Shown here: piece by piece, positions 1 through 10,839 of the stretch | Position numbering within the stretch: position 1 is the first letter of the stretch | Layout of the letters: each line of letters begins with the position of its first letter | NCBI RefSeq assembly: GCF_038502225.1 | Contig: NW_027196463.1 | Location: 1 to 64,000, forward strand | DNA from: Cherax quadricarinatus | Taxonomy: Eukaryota; Arthropoda; Malacostraca; Decapoda; Parastacidae | Length of the DNA: 64,000 nt | Reading direction: 5' to 3' | Position numbers and translations under genes: made by a program | The notes under the pieces: generated by a model | The model's input: only the letters and a program-made list of their open reading frames with translations | The model's database searches: none | Told to the model about the DNA's origin: nothing

Positions 1-252
1 ACTATCTCCTCCACCACAATAGATATTATATAATCACATAGCTAGACCTATAGCATATATGTTTAGCAACATATTTTATATTACTTAAAACATTATGACA
101 AAATAATATTTCAAAACATCAATACACAAATAATATAATTATCATGCAAACATGCATCCTTATACCTGGACTAAAATTTCCCTTGTATCGTAACTCTCAC
201 AGAATAATAAACGAGGTCCAATGAACCTTCTAACCCAACCAACTTACATCAC
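1..252. other. AT-rich flanking DNA, no gene seen
   Basis: AT-rich sequence upstream of the LINE-A insertion. I see no open frame of note, no RNA gene and no recognisable repeat. Confidence 0.6.
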
Positions 253-350
253 AATTGTCTGTTATTATTCGTCTCTCAGCCCTTGAGTAGAGAGGACGTG
301 TGCTGCTGCTACCCCCTGGTGTTGACTGGGTGCAGTAATATTTTCACAAC

Positions 351-1490
351 ATGGCGCAGGCTTGTCGCCGGAGAGTCAATACAGTCTGTATTGAATTAAC
401 CAGTGGAGCTATCACTGGGCCGTCTATGGAGCTACTTCTACCAGCAATAATTAGAGACACCTACGGCGTAGCTACTGAAGAGATTTGTGGACTTGCCTTG
501 AATGGAACGAAGAGGATATTTCTTAAGTTCAATTCGACGAGTATGTATGAGACAGTGGTTAACAAGTTTCAGGAAGTGGCCATACCTGTGAATCATGCTG
601 TCACGGTGAGGATGCATGATGTATCAAGTTACTTCACTTGGGTGAAGATCAGGAATGTGCCATTTGAGGCGGATGCATCTGACATAAGGTTTGCCATGAG
701 TAAATATGGGACGGTACACACGGTTACTGCCGGAAGATGGTCAGCTGGTACGTATATGGGAATACCTGAGGGTACGTACTCTGCAAAGATGACGATACGA
801 CATCCTATACCGTCGTATGTGGTGATGGAAGAATTCAGAACTCAGGTATTTGTGACATACGCAGGGCAACGACGCACTTGTCGTTTGTGTGGGTCGTATG
901 AACACCTGGCAGCGCAATGTGGTAGAGGACGTGGAGACAACGACCTGCAACAACGAAGAAACGTAGAGGTGAGGAGAGTGGAGCAAGAACAGCCTTTTTC
1001 GACACTGACTCCGCAGAGTGCGTCATGGAGTGAGGAGGTTGAGAAGGCAGAGAAGATGGCAGGTGCTACGAGTGGGGGGGACTCCCCTTCCTTGGACGTG
1101 GTTCAGGCATTGGAGGAGATCATCGCAGAAGTGAATGATAGCAAGGAGGAAGCATTGACGACGCTTGTGGATATTTCGGGCACGGGGCCGTATCAGGAAG
1201 AAGGCACGATCCTGGATCTTGGGACTATTATGGAGGACGGAGGGGCGAAGGTAGTTCGTCCTAAGGTGTGTGACAAGGCTGTCTTGTCGGTGAATACGGT
1301 GGAGGTTGAGGTTCATCGTGGTGATGAGCTTGATGACGAGATGCAGGTCGACGGTACGACGCGAAAGCGCGCAGCAGTGCTTTATGATTCAGATGAAGTG
1401 CTTACGCCCGCACAACGTTCAGGGAAGAAAACATGGGCGGATGTCACGCAGAGGGGTTCAAAAAGACACCCAGGGACAGGGATCGAGTAA
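351..1490 (+). CDS. LINE-A ORF1, gag-like CCHC zinc-knuckle protein
   Basis: A 379-residue open frame starts at the first ATG after the element's short 5'UTR. ORF1 proteins of this group bind element RNA and form the RNP that delivers it for target-primed reverse transcription. One zinc knuckle is visible: C177-x2-C180-x4-H185-x4-C190. The N-terminal half (about residues 50-170) has the beta-rich look of an RNA-recognition fold, but I cannot prove that from sequence. The C-terminal third is acidic and low in conservation. An overlapping +1 frame (1306-1599) carries a very basic stretch at about 1485-1580. A frameshift near 1440 may therefore have removed the original basic tail. The gene ends 57 bases before the open part of the ORF2 frame. 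Confidence 0.85.
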   Translation: MAQACRRRVNTVCIELTSGAITGPSMELLLPAIIRDTYGVATEEICGLALNGTKRIFLKFNSTSMYETVVNKFQEVAIPVNHAVTVRMHDVSSYFTWVKIRNVPFEADASDIRFAMSKYGTVHTVTAGRWSAGTYMGIPEGTYSAKMTIRHPIPSYVVMEEFRTQVFVTYAGQRRTCRLCGSYEHLAAQCGRGRGDNDLQQRRNVEVRRVEQEQPFSTLTPQSASWSEEVEKAEKMAGATSGGDSPSLDVVQALEEIIAEVNDSKEEALTTLVDISGTGPYQEEGTILDLGTIMEDGGAKVVRPKVCDKAVLSVNTVEVEVHRGDELDDEMQVDGTTRKRAAVLYDSDEVLTPAQRSGKKTWADVTQRGSKRHPGTGIE

Positions 1491-1547
1491 GAGTGCACAA
1501 AAAAGGGGGAAGGGGAGGGATAAGAGTGCAATGAGGCGATCAGGTGA

Positions 1548-4500
1548 CAAAAAGGTTGTGTCAAGAGGGAAACCTTCTTTGTCGGTTTTAAGTGCTTGAC
1601 ATTGAACATCAATGGTTTGAGGTCGCAGAGAAAGTGTGAGTGGTTTAGGGAGTTTTTGAAGCGTCATGGTGTTGACGTTGTGTTCTTGCAGGAACATAAT
1701 TATAGACATGGTTATGAGTTGAAGGTGGAGGGATATAAGGTGTATGTTGAACATGCGGTCAGATTGAAAGGCGGTGTGGCTATATTGGTAAAGGAAACTA
1801 GCCCGTTGGTTGTCAGGCATTGTGAAGGGGGGGAGGGGAGGGTGATACGTGTGGATGGATTATGGGGTCAGGTACAGATGACGTTGTGTGTGTGTATGGA
1901 CCGGCAGAGGGAGACGTACGCGTTAAGAATAAATTTGTGAGGGACGTGTTGGTTTACTACTTGCGTGGATTGCCAGGGGTAGCCGTGATAGGAGGTGATT
2001 GGAACTGTGTGATAAGGCGTAAGGATGTGGAACCGAGGGGGGCGGGGCATTGTATGGGAACATTGGGAGAATTGTTATCAGGGGTGGGTTTAATCGATAT
2101 CTGTGGGGGGGGGGAGGTAGAGCATACATTTATTAGGCGTGGGTATGCTGCTAGGCTCGATCGTTTGTACGTCCCCAGAAGGGTAGTAATACATAGGGTG
2201 AGGGTGTTGGATGTGGTATTTTCTGATCATAGGGGTGTTATGGTGGATTTGGGTTGGGAGGGGTTGCCACGAAGGGGTAGGGGGCATTGGAAGTTAAATG
2301 TAAAGTTGCTGCATGAAGAAGAATATAGACAGTCATTTAAACAGTTTTGGGAGGGGTTGGAGGCAGAAGCGCCTGGGAATGGTGATCTGGTTAGATGGTG
2401 GGACTCGGTGGCGAAATCAGGTATTAAGGATTTTTATGTACGTAATGGGAGGGAATATAATAGGTTAAAGTATGGGTTTCAATCTTATCTTGAGGGGCAG
2501 TTAAGAGCTTGCTACGAACGAGGGAGGGTTAGTTACCCGGTGGGAGATATTGAGGGATTAAAGGAGAGCATTAGGGATTTGCAAAATGAAAGATTTGATG
2601 GTGCACGCGTTTTGGCGGGGTTGGAGGAGGTGTTATGGGGTGATAGGCCATCGGCGTGTGTATTGAGAGGACAGCGTAAGAGGAGAGCGGCGACGGAGAT
2701 GATGGGATTAACTGTTCATGTGGGGATGGGAGGGTATAGGGAAGGGCAGGTATTGATGTCGACTGAAGGTATGAGTGGATATCTTGATGTATGGTTTAGG
2801 TCATATGCACAACATGTGGGTATACGAGATGATGCTTTAAGGGAAATGGGTGGTTATGTGCAATGCGAGCTTGATGGTAGAGATAGGGAGACTTTGGAAG
2901 GACAGATTACGGAAGGGGAAATTTGGCAAGCTATAGCAGGTGCAAGTTTAGGTAAGGCACCGGGTGTAGACGGGTTGCCTAATGATTTTTATGTTAAGAA
3001 TTGGGAAGTATTGAGGAGATTTTTAGTCAGATTGTTCAATGTAATGAAGGAAGATGGGGCAATGGGTGAGCAGCAAAGGACTGCTGTTGTTGTATTAGTG
3101 CCGAAGGGTGGACAGACAACGGTAGAAGATTACCGTGCAATATCACTTATGTGCGGTGATTATAAGTTATTTGCAAGGGTATTAGGGAACAGAATCAAAC
3201 AGGTTTTAGGTAAAGTAATTGATAGAGGACAATATGGCATACCGGGTAGATCAATGTATGAAGGGCATGGAGTTATTAGGAGTTTTATAGAGCATAGGGG
3301 GGAGGGGGGAGGGGGTGTTTTGGCTCTGGATTGGAGAGCTGCTTATGATAGCGTAGAAAGGGATGCATTATGGAGTTTTATGCGTTGGTTGGGTTTCGGG
3401 AGGGAAATTGTTTCTTGGGCAAAAACTTTGTATCTGGGTGCAGTTATGAGAATTCAGGTTAATGGACGACTAGGTGATAGCATACAGATGGGAAGGGGTT
3501 TGCGACAGGGATGTCCTCTGTCGCAAATTTTGTTTGCATGTCTTCAGGAACCCTTTTATAGGGCAGTTAGGTGGAGTATGGCGAGAGCGAGGGTTGGTTT
3601 TGCACGAGAAGGGGAAGCGGGTATAGTGGGTTACGTGGATGATACGACTGTCTTGGTGAGGGATGTGAGGGATTTACATAAGGTAGGAAGGGTGATAGAC
3701 GTTTTTGGTGAGGCTATGGGGATGAAAATTAATGTAGTAAAGTCCAAGTATTTGGATCTAGGGGATAGTGTACATAATGGTGAGACTGTTGAGGGTGGGT
3801 GGCGTGTGGTAGATCAGTTGTTGATATGTGGGATAGTGTACATGCGGAATGATAGGGATGCACAAGAGGCAAATTCGAGGCGCACCGTGGATGGAGTTTT
3901 GAAAAGATTGGGAGGTTTGAGGGCAGAGCAATTAACGTTGCATCAAAGGGTTATAGTCACGAATGTCCTGTTGTATAGCAAGTTATGGCACGTGGTGGCA
4001 ATATATCCGTTACGACGGTGTGAGGTGCAACGGTTGCAACTGCGAGTATTCAGATTTATATGGGGATCGGGTTGTGACTGGCTAAGTAGAGGGGTGGTGT
4101 CGCTTCCCGTTAGCCAGGGGGGGCTGGGGCTTATACCTCTTGAGAAACGTATGTTGAGTGTGTTTCTGAAAAGGGGGTTTGTGAGGGAGGGGGTGAGCGG
4201 GGGGGGCCTTGAAAGACTGCGCATGGATATGCAACGGTGGTGGAGGGGTAGGGATTTAATGTTTGGGGAGGCTATGTTGCGAATTTTACTGACGGTAAGG
4301 GATCCGAAACAGCTTAAATTGAAGGTTCTTGAGAGGGTGGGGGGTGGGTCTGTGGTGGCGGCAGTTGAGGGGGCATACCCTATGTATGCATGGGGTTCTG
4401 TATGGAAATGTCTTCAACAACTACGTGTAAAACCAAGTGTCAGGGAGGTTATGTTTAGGTTTTTACATGGGATTTTGCCGTCTGGGGTTGTGTTATTTAA

Positions 4501-4909
4501 TAGGAGATTAAGGGAGGGTGGGGAGTGCAAAGCGTGTGGATGTCCGGAAACCATATTTCACGCTGTGTACTTTTGTACTTGTTTAGAAGATGTGAGGGTC
4601 TGGCTAAGTAGGGTAGTTAGGTTAGTGGGTGGGGAAGGGTTACAGGTGTTGTGGGTGTTAAGTTTAGATATAGGTGGGTGGAGTCAGCAGGTGGTGAATG
4701 CGGTTGCGTATGTGGTCACTGATTTTATTTATATATCTTGGGCAATGAGGGAGGTGGGAGTCGAGGAAAGGATAAGAGTGTTAGGGGCCACGATGTATAG
4801 AACAAAGTGCCGCAATAGGGATCTTTATGGGGGAAGATGGGAGACAGCATTTACTGAAGGTTATCGTAGATTCAGGTTGAAGGATTTAAGAGATTTAAGT
4901 GTCAAGTAA
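1548..4909 (+). pseudogene. LINE-A ORF2: APE endonuclease and reverse transcriptase, one frameshift
   Basis: ORF2 nicks target DNA and reverse transcribes element RNA. The frame opens at 1548 after a TGA and reads LTLNINGL (from 1596) and FLQEH, the first endonuclease motifs. Around 1862-1890 it must move to another frame, which then runs open to the TAA at 4907-4909. In that second segment of 1015 codons GGDWN starts at residue 44 and SDH is at 121-123, completing the nuclease. RT motifs follow: ALDWRAAYDS (Asp about 490), GLRQGCPLS, and YVDD at 591-594. A C-x2-C-x7-H-x4-C motif spans residues 889-905, as in L1-type ORF2 tails. No in-frame ATG precedes the nuclease domain, so initiation is unclear. 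The frame change fits a one-base loss; an assembly error is equally possible. Confidence 0.88.
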
Positions 4910-5745
4910 GGGGTTGCGGCGGGCTAGTTTTCTTGAGTATGGACATGTGTATGGATGTTAGCGTGTGTGGTATGTTTGGTAATATAATAAATAAGCTTCT
5001 TTTGTGATGTGAGTTTGGTCGGGGTAGTTGTGTAAGATATGTTTTTCACATTGTTTTTCAGAAGGTATTGAATATAATATGTAAGTAGTGTTGTTGCACT
5101 ACATTGTGTGTAAGTGTGAGAGGGTACATCTCACAGTATTTGTGTGTTTGAAGGTTTGAGGTGACACAAGGCATGATCTAAGTATGCTTGGTTTTTCTTT
5201 TTGTCCTCAAATGTGTTATACAAAGATAATTCTGTGGTGTATGTGATGTGTAGGTTTATAGGTATTCAACATGCTTGTTGTATGTTCCCTTTTCGATACT
5301 TTGTTTTAATTGTCATTTCAATGTACTTTGTATAGTATTATACAATGGTATTGTTCTTTGCCATATGAAGTGGTTTTTTTTTTTTAGGTTATGTTATGTT
5401 CTAGGTTTTTGTATGTTAAGATGTACTTATAGACTGTCAGCACCCTGATATAGGTTTTTCATGCTATGTTCTTAACGTAAGTTTTGGCTGTATGGTATAC
5501 AGATATATCTAGCCAGTTTATAGACGCATTCCTTTTGTGTCTGAGATTTTTGTATACGGGTTTATTGTAACTGTAATGAGTCGGTTTTAAGCTGTTTTCT
5601 TTGTATGTTTATTTGTATTTTGGTATATGGGATAAGTATGTAGATGTTCTAGTAGGATTATGATGTTAGAGATCCATACTGTTTCCTTTTATTTTTATTT
5701 TTATGTATACTGTATTGGTTATAAATAAAATATAAAAAAAAAAAA
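4910..5745 (+). other. LINE-A 3'UTR and poly(A) tail
   Basis: About 0.8 kb of T/G-rich sequence without an open frame, ending in AATAAAATAT and a run of 13 A at 5734-5746, directly followed by the target-site duplication. This is the template end used to prime reverse transcription. Confidence 0.8.
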
Positions 5746-5757
5746 ATTGTCTGTTAT

Positions 5758-5917
5758 ATACAGTTCACCACTAAACACCACCTTGACCATCCTCCAAATG
5801 CCTTCAACTCAAGGGGGCTGCATGGGAATTTTCCGCGCGCTCTCAAAAAAAAAATCGAAAAATTATGGAAATTGAGTTATTTATATCGAAAAATAGCTTA
5901 ACTCTTTGGCAACACAA
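5758..5917. other. Short unassigned spacer between LINE-A and LINE-B
   Basis: Pre-insertion target DNA with A-rich runs. Nothing recognisable is present. Confidence 0.5.
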
Positions 5918-6336
5918 TTCAAATTCAAATTCAAATTCAAATTCAAAGTTTATTCTCCATAAGGATTACAATGCTGAGTTTACAGAATTTGGTTATTGTG
6001 TGGTTTACATGTAGTAAAATACTAATTACAGAGGGGGCCACTAGAGCACCTAGCATGGCTAGGCATTTCGGGCAGACTTAGATTAATTCTTAACTTTAAA
6101 ATATTACAAATTATGAGGTAAGTTGGTATTATGGCTAAGTGACTAAATACTAGTGTGTGAGTTTAGCAATGTGAATGCTTTTGTTTTGGCACAATACAAA
6201 GTTTCAGTATTGGAGTATCACAGGCCAACTTATAACTAGTTAGGATTCATTATTTTAATATTGAGATTGACATTTCTGTTTATGGCCAAATGGGTGAGTG
6301 AGTGTAAGTGTGAACCACCAGGTGGTATTCGTGTAA

Positions 6337-9181
6337 TTAGTTGACGGACTTTATCAGGAAAATAAGATGTTTTCTAATGGTAGTTTTGAAGGTGATGAAT
6401 GTGTCTGCAGTTCTAGAGTTTTTAGGTAGGGTGTTCCAGATTTTAGGGCCTTTGACATACATTGAATTTTTGTAAAGGTTTAGTCGGACACGGGGAATGT
6501 CATAGAGATGTTTGTGTCTGGTGTTATGCCTGTGGGTTTTGTCACAACCATCAAGAAAGCATTTTAGGTCAAGGTTGATATTGGAATTTAAGGTTCTGTA
6601 GATGTAGATTGCACAGTGGTAAGTGTGGATGAACTGAACAGGGAGTAAGTTTAGATTTATGAAGAGTGGGGGGGGGGGTGTTGCCAGGGAAGAGATTTAG
6701 TGATTATTCTTACTGCAGCTTTTTGTTGGGTTATTATTGGCTTTAGGTGTGTTGCTGCAGTTGATTCCCAAGCACAAATAGGATAGGTGATGTATGGATA
6801 AATAAGTGAGTGGTATAGTGTGAGAAGGGCATTTTGCGGCACGTAGTATCGTATCTTGGAGAGGATCCTAACTGTTTTGGATACTTTTTTGGTTATGTGT
6901 TGGATATAGGTGGTGAAATTCAGGTTGTTGTCGAGGTATAGGCCTAGGAATTTGCCCTCATTATGTCTGGCAATTAGAGTGTTGTCGATCTTAATATTAA
7001 TTTGCACAACTCCTGCTCTGCTACCAAACATAATATAGTAGGTTTTGTCAGTGTTAAGCGTAAGTTTATTGACTGTCATCCAAGTCGATATTTTGATCAG
7101 CTCCTTGTTAACAATGGTGTTGAGGGTGGCAAGATCAGGGTGAGAGATGACATAAGTCGCGTCGTCAGCAAAGAGAAAGGGGTTCAGGTGTTGGGATACG
7201 TTTGGAAGATCATTGATGTATATGAGGAAGAGCAAGAGACCAAGGACACTTCCCTGCGGAACTCCAGTATCAAGTGGCTGTGTTGTTGATGCTGTGTCTT
7301 TAATGGTGACATACTGATACCTATTAGTAAGGTAAGATTTGAAATATGCAAGTGCATGGCCTTTTATGCCATAATGGTCAAGTTTGTGGAGTAGGATGCT
7401 ATGGTCTACTGTGTCAAATGCTTTTCTTAGGTCAATAAAAATTCCTAGTGGATATTCCTTATTTTCCAATGCAGTTTAAAGCAGATCTATCATTTTTATG
7501 ATTGCATCATTAGTGATTTTATTTTTCTGAATCCAAATTGGCAGGGGTTGAGTATGTTTTTGTGCCGTTATAAATGAATATAGTCTCCTGTGCATGAGTT
7601 TCTCAAAGATTTTGGATAGCAATGGTAAGTTTGATATTGGCCTATAGTTGTTTAAATCTGTAGGTGGCCTGGTGGCTAAACCTCCCGCTTCACACACGGA
7701 GGGCCCGGGTTCGATTCCCGGCGGGTGGAAACATTTCGACACATTTCCTTACACCTGTTGTTGTCCTGTTCACCTAGCAGCAAATATGTACCTGGGTGTT
7801 AGTCGACTGGTGTGGGTCGCATCCTGGGGGACAAGATTAAGGACCCCAATGGAAATAAGTTAGACAGTCCTCAATGACACACTGACTTTCTTGGGTTATC
7901 CTGGGTGGCTAGCCCTCCGGGGTTAAAAATCCGAACGAAATCTTATCTTATCTTATCACCTTTATGTATTGGTGTAACCCTTGCTGTCTTGAGTAGTTTC
8001 GGGAAGGTGCTAGTTTCTAGTGACTTGTTAAAAAGTAATGAAATAGCATGCTAAAGGACATGAGCTGCTAGCTTGTACAATAATGGTGGGACATGAGACA
8101 GATTCCCTGAGTTATTTTTAATTGACTTTATAATCTCAGTGACTTCCGTGGGCTCAGTTGGTACAAGATAGAAGGAAATTTGGAAATTTCCTTCTAGGTA
8201 GTCCCTGGCATGGGCATTGGTATGTGGGATTTTATTGGCGAGATTAGACCCTATGGTTGAGAAGAAGTCGTTTATCTTGTTAGCTGTGTCAGTGGGATGT
8301 AGTGGTGTTTCATTAGGTTTAGTTAGGACAATATTCTTATTTTTTTCAGTTTGTTGGTCCCTAGAATCTGAGAGAGTGTTTTCCAAGTCTTTTTTATATC
8401 TCCTCTTGTGTCAGTGAATCTGCTGGAGTAGTATAGTTGTTTGACTTTCTTTATTAATTTGGTGAGAACTGATGAATAGTGTTCAAGAATATCTTTGTGT
8501 ATTAAGCCCTGTGTATATTGCTTTTCATATTGGTGTTTCTTATCAATGGATTTCAGAATGGTGCTGGTTAGCCATGGGCAACCAAGCCGTTTGTTCATGA
8601 TCTGTTTCGTTTTTATAGGACAGTGTTTGTTGTATAGTCTAAGTAATTTGTTAAGAAAAATGTCTGTCCAGTCATAAATACCATTGGCATTGCAGAATTC
8701 TGTAGGCCAGTCAACAATCTCTAGGTCAGCTGTGAAATTCCTTATTGAGGCCTCGTCATGGAGTCTAAATGAAACTTTGTTGTATTCAAGTGGTGGTTTA
8801 CTAATGTTTGTCAAGAGGAAGGTAGGGTAGTGGTCTGTAGTGCTATCTGTGATTATCCCTGATTTAAGGGGGGCTAGTATATTGGTCCATATGTGGTCTA
8901 TTGTGGTTGCACTTGTCTCAGTAAGCCTGGTTGGTTTAGTTATTGTTGGTATGAGAAGTGTGTTGCTCATATTGTTGATGAAATCAGTTACAGGCTGATC
9001 ATCTAGTAGGCCAAGGTTGATGTTGAAGTCTCCAGCTAAGAGAAGGTGGTGCTTATTCATTTGTCTGTTTGTTATTAGTGCCTTAATTTCTCACTGAAAT
9101 TTGGGATGTTTGTGTGGGGTATCCAGTAAATGGCACCAATTGTTATAGGCGTCTTAAGGTTTTTTACAGTAAAATTAGCAA
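6337..9181 (-). pseudogene. LINE-B ORF2 (minus copy), partial EN and RT
   Basis: The C-terminal half of the endonuclease (LLLAGDFNINL, then IDHIWTN) lies in 9060-8323. The fingers and palm of the RT follow: NNYRPISNLPLLSKIFEKL (7660-7600), FIDLRKAFDTVDH (7450-7400), GVPQGSVLG, and FADDATYV (about 7170). The last RT block at 7469-6657 is one uninterrupted frame of 270 residues. A SINE splits the gene at 7663-7957, and several small frame changes separate the blocks. The N-terminal nuclease is missing because of the 1.5-kb deletion. It cannot make a working protein. Confidence 0.85.
7663..7957 (+). mobile_element. tRNA-derived SINE with LINE-C-like tail
   Basis: The head is tRNA-like: a box A match TGGCCTGGTGG at 7665-7675 and a box B match GGTTCGATTCC at 7708-7718, correctly spaced for an internal RNA polymerase III promoter. 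The body ends in (TTATC)n at 7940-7957. Positions 7838-7912 repeat the 3' end of LINE-C (18664-18716): GGACCCCAATGGAAATAAGT followed by CTGACTTT-TTGGGTTATCC. Such tail sharing is how SINEs recruit a LINE's RT. It sits inside LINE-B ORF2 and interrupts it. Confidence 0.85.
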
Positions 9182-9245
9182 AAATGTATTCCCCAAATTT
9201 ATGACAATGTAACACTAACTGTGGACTATGGGTATTATGTGCATT

Positions 9246-10218
9246 TTACTCTGATTCTGTTAGTCCAGCCTCACTTAGGAATGTTTTAAGGTCATGTTCT
9301 GTAGAGATGAAGTATCTCTTCCCAGTGGGCTGTTTCTTAACTGCGACTTTTCCATCCCTCACAAAGCACTGGTGGATTTTTTGTGCATAGCGCAATTTTC
9401 TTAGCCGATAAAGGAGGTTTTGTCTTGTTTTGGTAAGGCATCATTGACGTAAACATCAGTTTTCATAGAAATAGATTTTTTTAGTAGGTTGTTTCTTTGT
9501 AGGCTAGTTTGGAATTTTAACAGCACTGTTTTTTACCCGCTTGGTAGCCCATCAGTTTGCAATCCTTTAGGTCATCACTACATATGTTAAGGCGAAGGTG
9601 GTCCTTGATAAGTTGTAGGGTGGTCTCCATGCAGGTCTCTTGGGTGACTGTGGGTGGGAGATGTTTGCTGTTAACTACAACAGTGTCAGATAGCTGCTGT
9701 TGGTCATTATGGTCTTGGAAGTTGGTTATGACATTGGCAGGTTGTTGGTCCACTCTTGATCTTTCCTCTATAATGTTGGTAGTAAGGAGGGTGACTTGGT
9801 CTTTTAGAGTGTTGATGGTGTCTAGGGACTGGGTGTGGGTGTTGCTTTGTTGTTCCAGAGTGTCTAGTTTATGTTGTGCTGTGATCTTGCTGAGGTACTC
9901 TGCATTGCTGGATTTTAGTTCCTGCATTTCTTGAGTTAGTTTGGTGATCGTTTGGTTCTGAATCGTAAGGAGTTTAGCTCTTTCTGGGTCGGTGATCTTC
10001 TTGACATCAAATCCTAAGAAGAAGTTATCTTGGACTGTGGTGGCGGCCATGTTTGTTGTTGTCTGTCGTGTGTTGTGGTGATGCCTGTGGGTGATGAGGG
10101 TTGTGTTCTGGCTGGCAGTACCAGAAGTTTTCCTCGTGTCATTACTGGTCTCACCTTTGATGTTAGGAGTCCTTATCTGGTTACTGGATCTTCTTTTATT
10201 GCTCTGACCCTTGTCCAT
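9246..10218 (-). pseudogene. LINE-B ORF1, coiled-coil protein with two frameshifts
   Basis: From the ATG at 10218 the frame is open to about 9520. It gives a polar N-terminus, then a long heptad-like coiled coil at about residues 75-160 with many Leu, Gln and Asn. After a T-run at about 9520 the sequence continues in another frame (VYVNDALPKQDK), and near 9405 it changes frame again. It then ends with FVRDGKVAVKK and FLSEAGLTESE before the stop at 9246. That order (coiled coil, then a small basic domain with an FVRDG-type strand) is usual for ORF1 of this LINE group, which trimerises and coats RNA. No zinc knuckle is seen. Confidence 0.75.
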
Positions 10219-10475
10219 TGGCTCTGGCTTCGGGTGTATAGTAGGCGATGGGTGATGGGTGAATGTTGTGGAGTTATCACTTCAGTGGCAGCGGGGTAGG
10301 AGGCGGTAATACGAGTCCTATTAGTTGGTAATTTGTGTACTTTTGGGTGATTTCTGCAGTTGATTTATATCATTTTGGGTATCCACACATTTTATTGTTA
10401 TGTGGGTCTTGATTAGGCCATCACTGGGCTGCTGGGAACCTCAGGTAGAAGTAAAAATAGAGGACAAGGTTCCTG

Positions 10476-10648
10476 TTGCCGGTGCCATTGTCGTGTCGCT
10501 TCTGGTACCAAAGTCAATGTTCTACGACGTTTCTACAAGAAATTATAGTCATTTATATCAGGTATGGTGACGGCGATATGGTAGCGAGTCTGCTCACAGC
10601 CCACATACTTTTTGTAATTTTTTCCTTGTTTTTTATATCTTTTTCTTG
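10476..10648. other. Spacer between the two inverted LINE-B copies
   Basis: The 5' ends of the two copies face each other here. The sequence matches neither copy over the part I could compare, and no gene is seen. The minus copy's true 5' end may lie anywhere between about 10300 and 10500. Confidence 0.4.
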
Positions 10649-10659
10649 CCAAAACATGA

Positions 10660-10836
10660 CAAAACCTTCTTTATCGGCTAAGAAAATTACGCTATGCCCA
10701 AAAAATCCACAAGTGCTTTGTGAGGGATGGAAAAATCGCAGTTAGGAAGCAGCCCAATGGGAAGATAGACTTCATCTCTACAGAACACGACCTTAAAACA
10801 TTCCTAAGTGAGGCTGGACTAACAGAATCAGAGTAA
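10660..10836 (+). pseudogene. LINE-B ORF1 C-terminal remnant
   Basis: This stretch is homologous to the last 55 or so codons of ORF1 in the minus copy, including the FVRDGK-IAVRKQP stretch and the LSEAGLTESE ending at 10836. The N-terminal two thirds are absent because of 5' truncation. It is not functional. Confidence 0.7.
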
Positions 10837-10839
10837 AGT

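Larger units (their letters stand above)
266..5745 (+). mobile_element. LINE-A: full-length Tx1/L1-type non-LTR retrotransposon
   Basis: The element has a short 5'UTR, ORF1 (351-1490), ORF2 (about 1548-4909), a 3'UTR of about 0.8 kb and a poly(A) tail at 5734-5746. The same 13 bases (AATTGTCTGTTAT) stand at 253-265 and 5745-5757, which is a clear target-site duplication and fixes both ends. ORF2 has an N-terminal APE endonuclease, an RT with YVDD, and a C-terminal C-x2-C-x7-H-x4-C motif. The RT signature (YRAISLMCGDYKLFARVLGNR) resembles the L1/Tx1 group more than CR1 or Jockey. The coding strand is strongly G/T-rich. One frameshift is the only obvious damage, so the insertion looks fairly recent. 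The clade call comes from motif memory and was not tested with a tree. Confidence 0.9.
5918..10475 (-). mobile_element. LINE-B minus copy (L2/Jockey-superfamily type)
   Basis: Read on the minus strand: 5'UTR (about 10219-10475, end not certain), ORF1 (10218-9246), ORF2 (about 9181-6337), 3'UTR and a (TTGAA/TTTGAA)n tail at 5918-5950. It matches the plus copy at 10649-19012 through ORF1, ORF2 and 3'UTR. Relative to that copy it has a clean deletion at about 9190-9195 that removes the inter-ORF spacer and the N-terminal nuclease (plus-copy 10888-12423). It also carries a SINE at 7663-7957. The (TTGAA)n tail in place of poly(A) is typical of CR1/L2/Jockey-group LINEs. Confidence 0.85.

Noticed and set aside
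1862..1890. Programmed -1 frameshift in LINE-A ORF2
   Set aside because: No slippery heptamer with a clear downstream structure; it lies inside the nuclease domain, so a mutation or sequencing error is simpler.
7665..7736. A tRNA gene
   Set aside because: Box A and B are good, but the acceptor and anticodon stems do not form well, and it continues into a SINE body with a simple-repeat tail.
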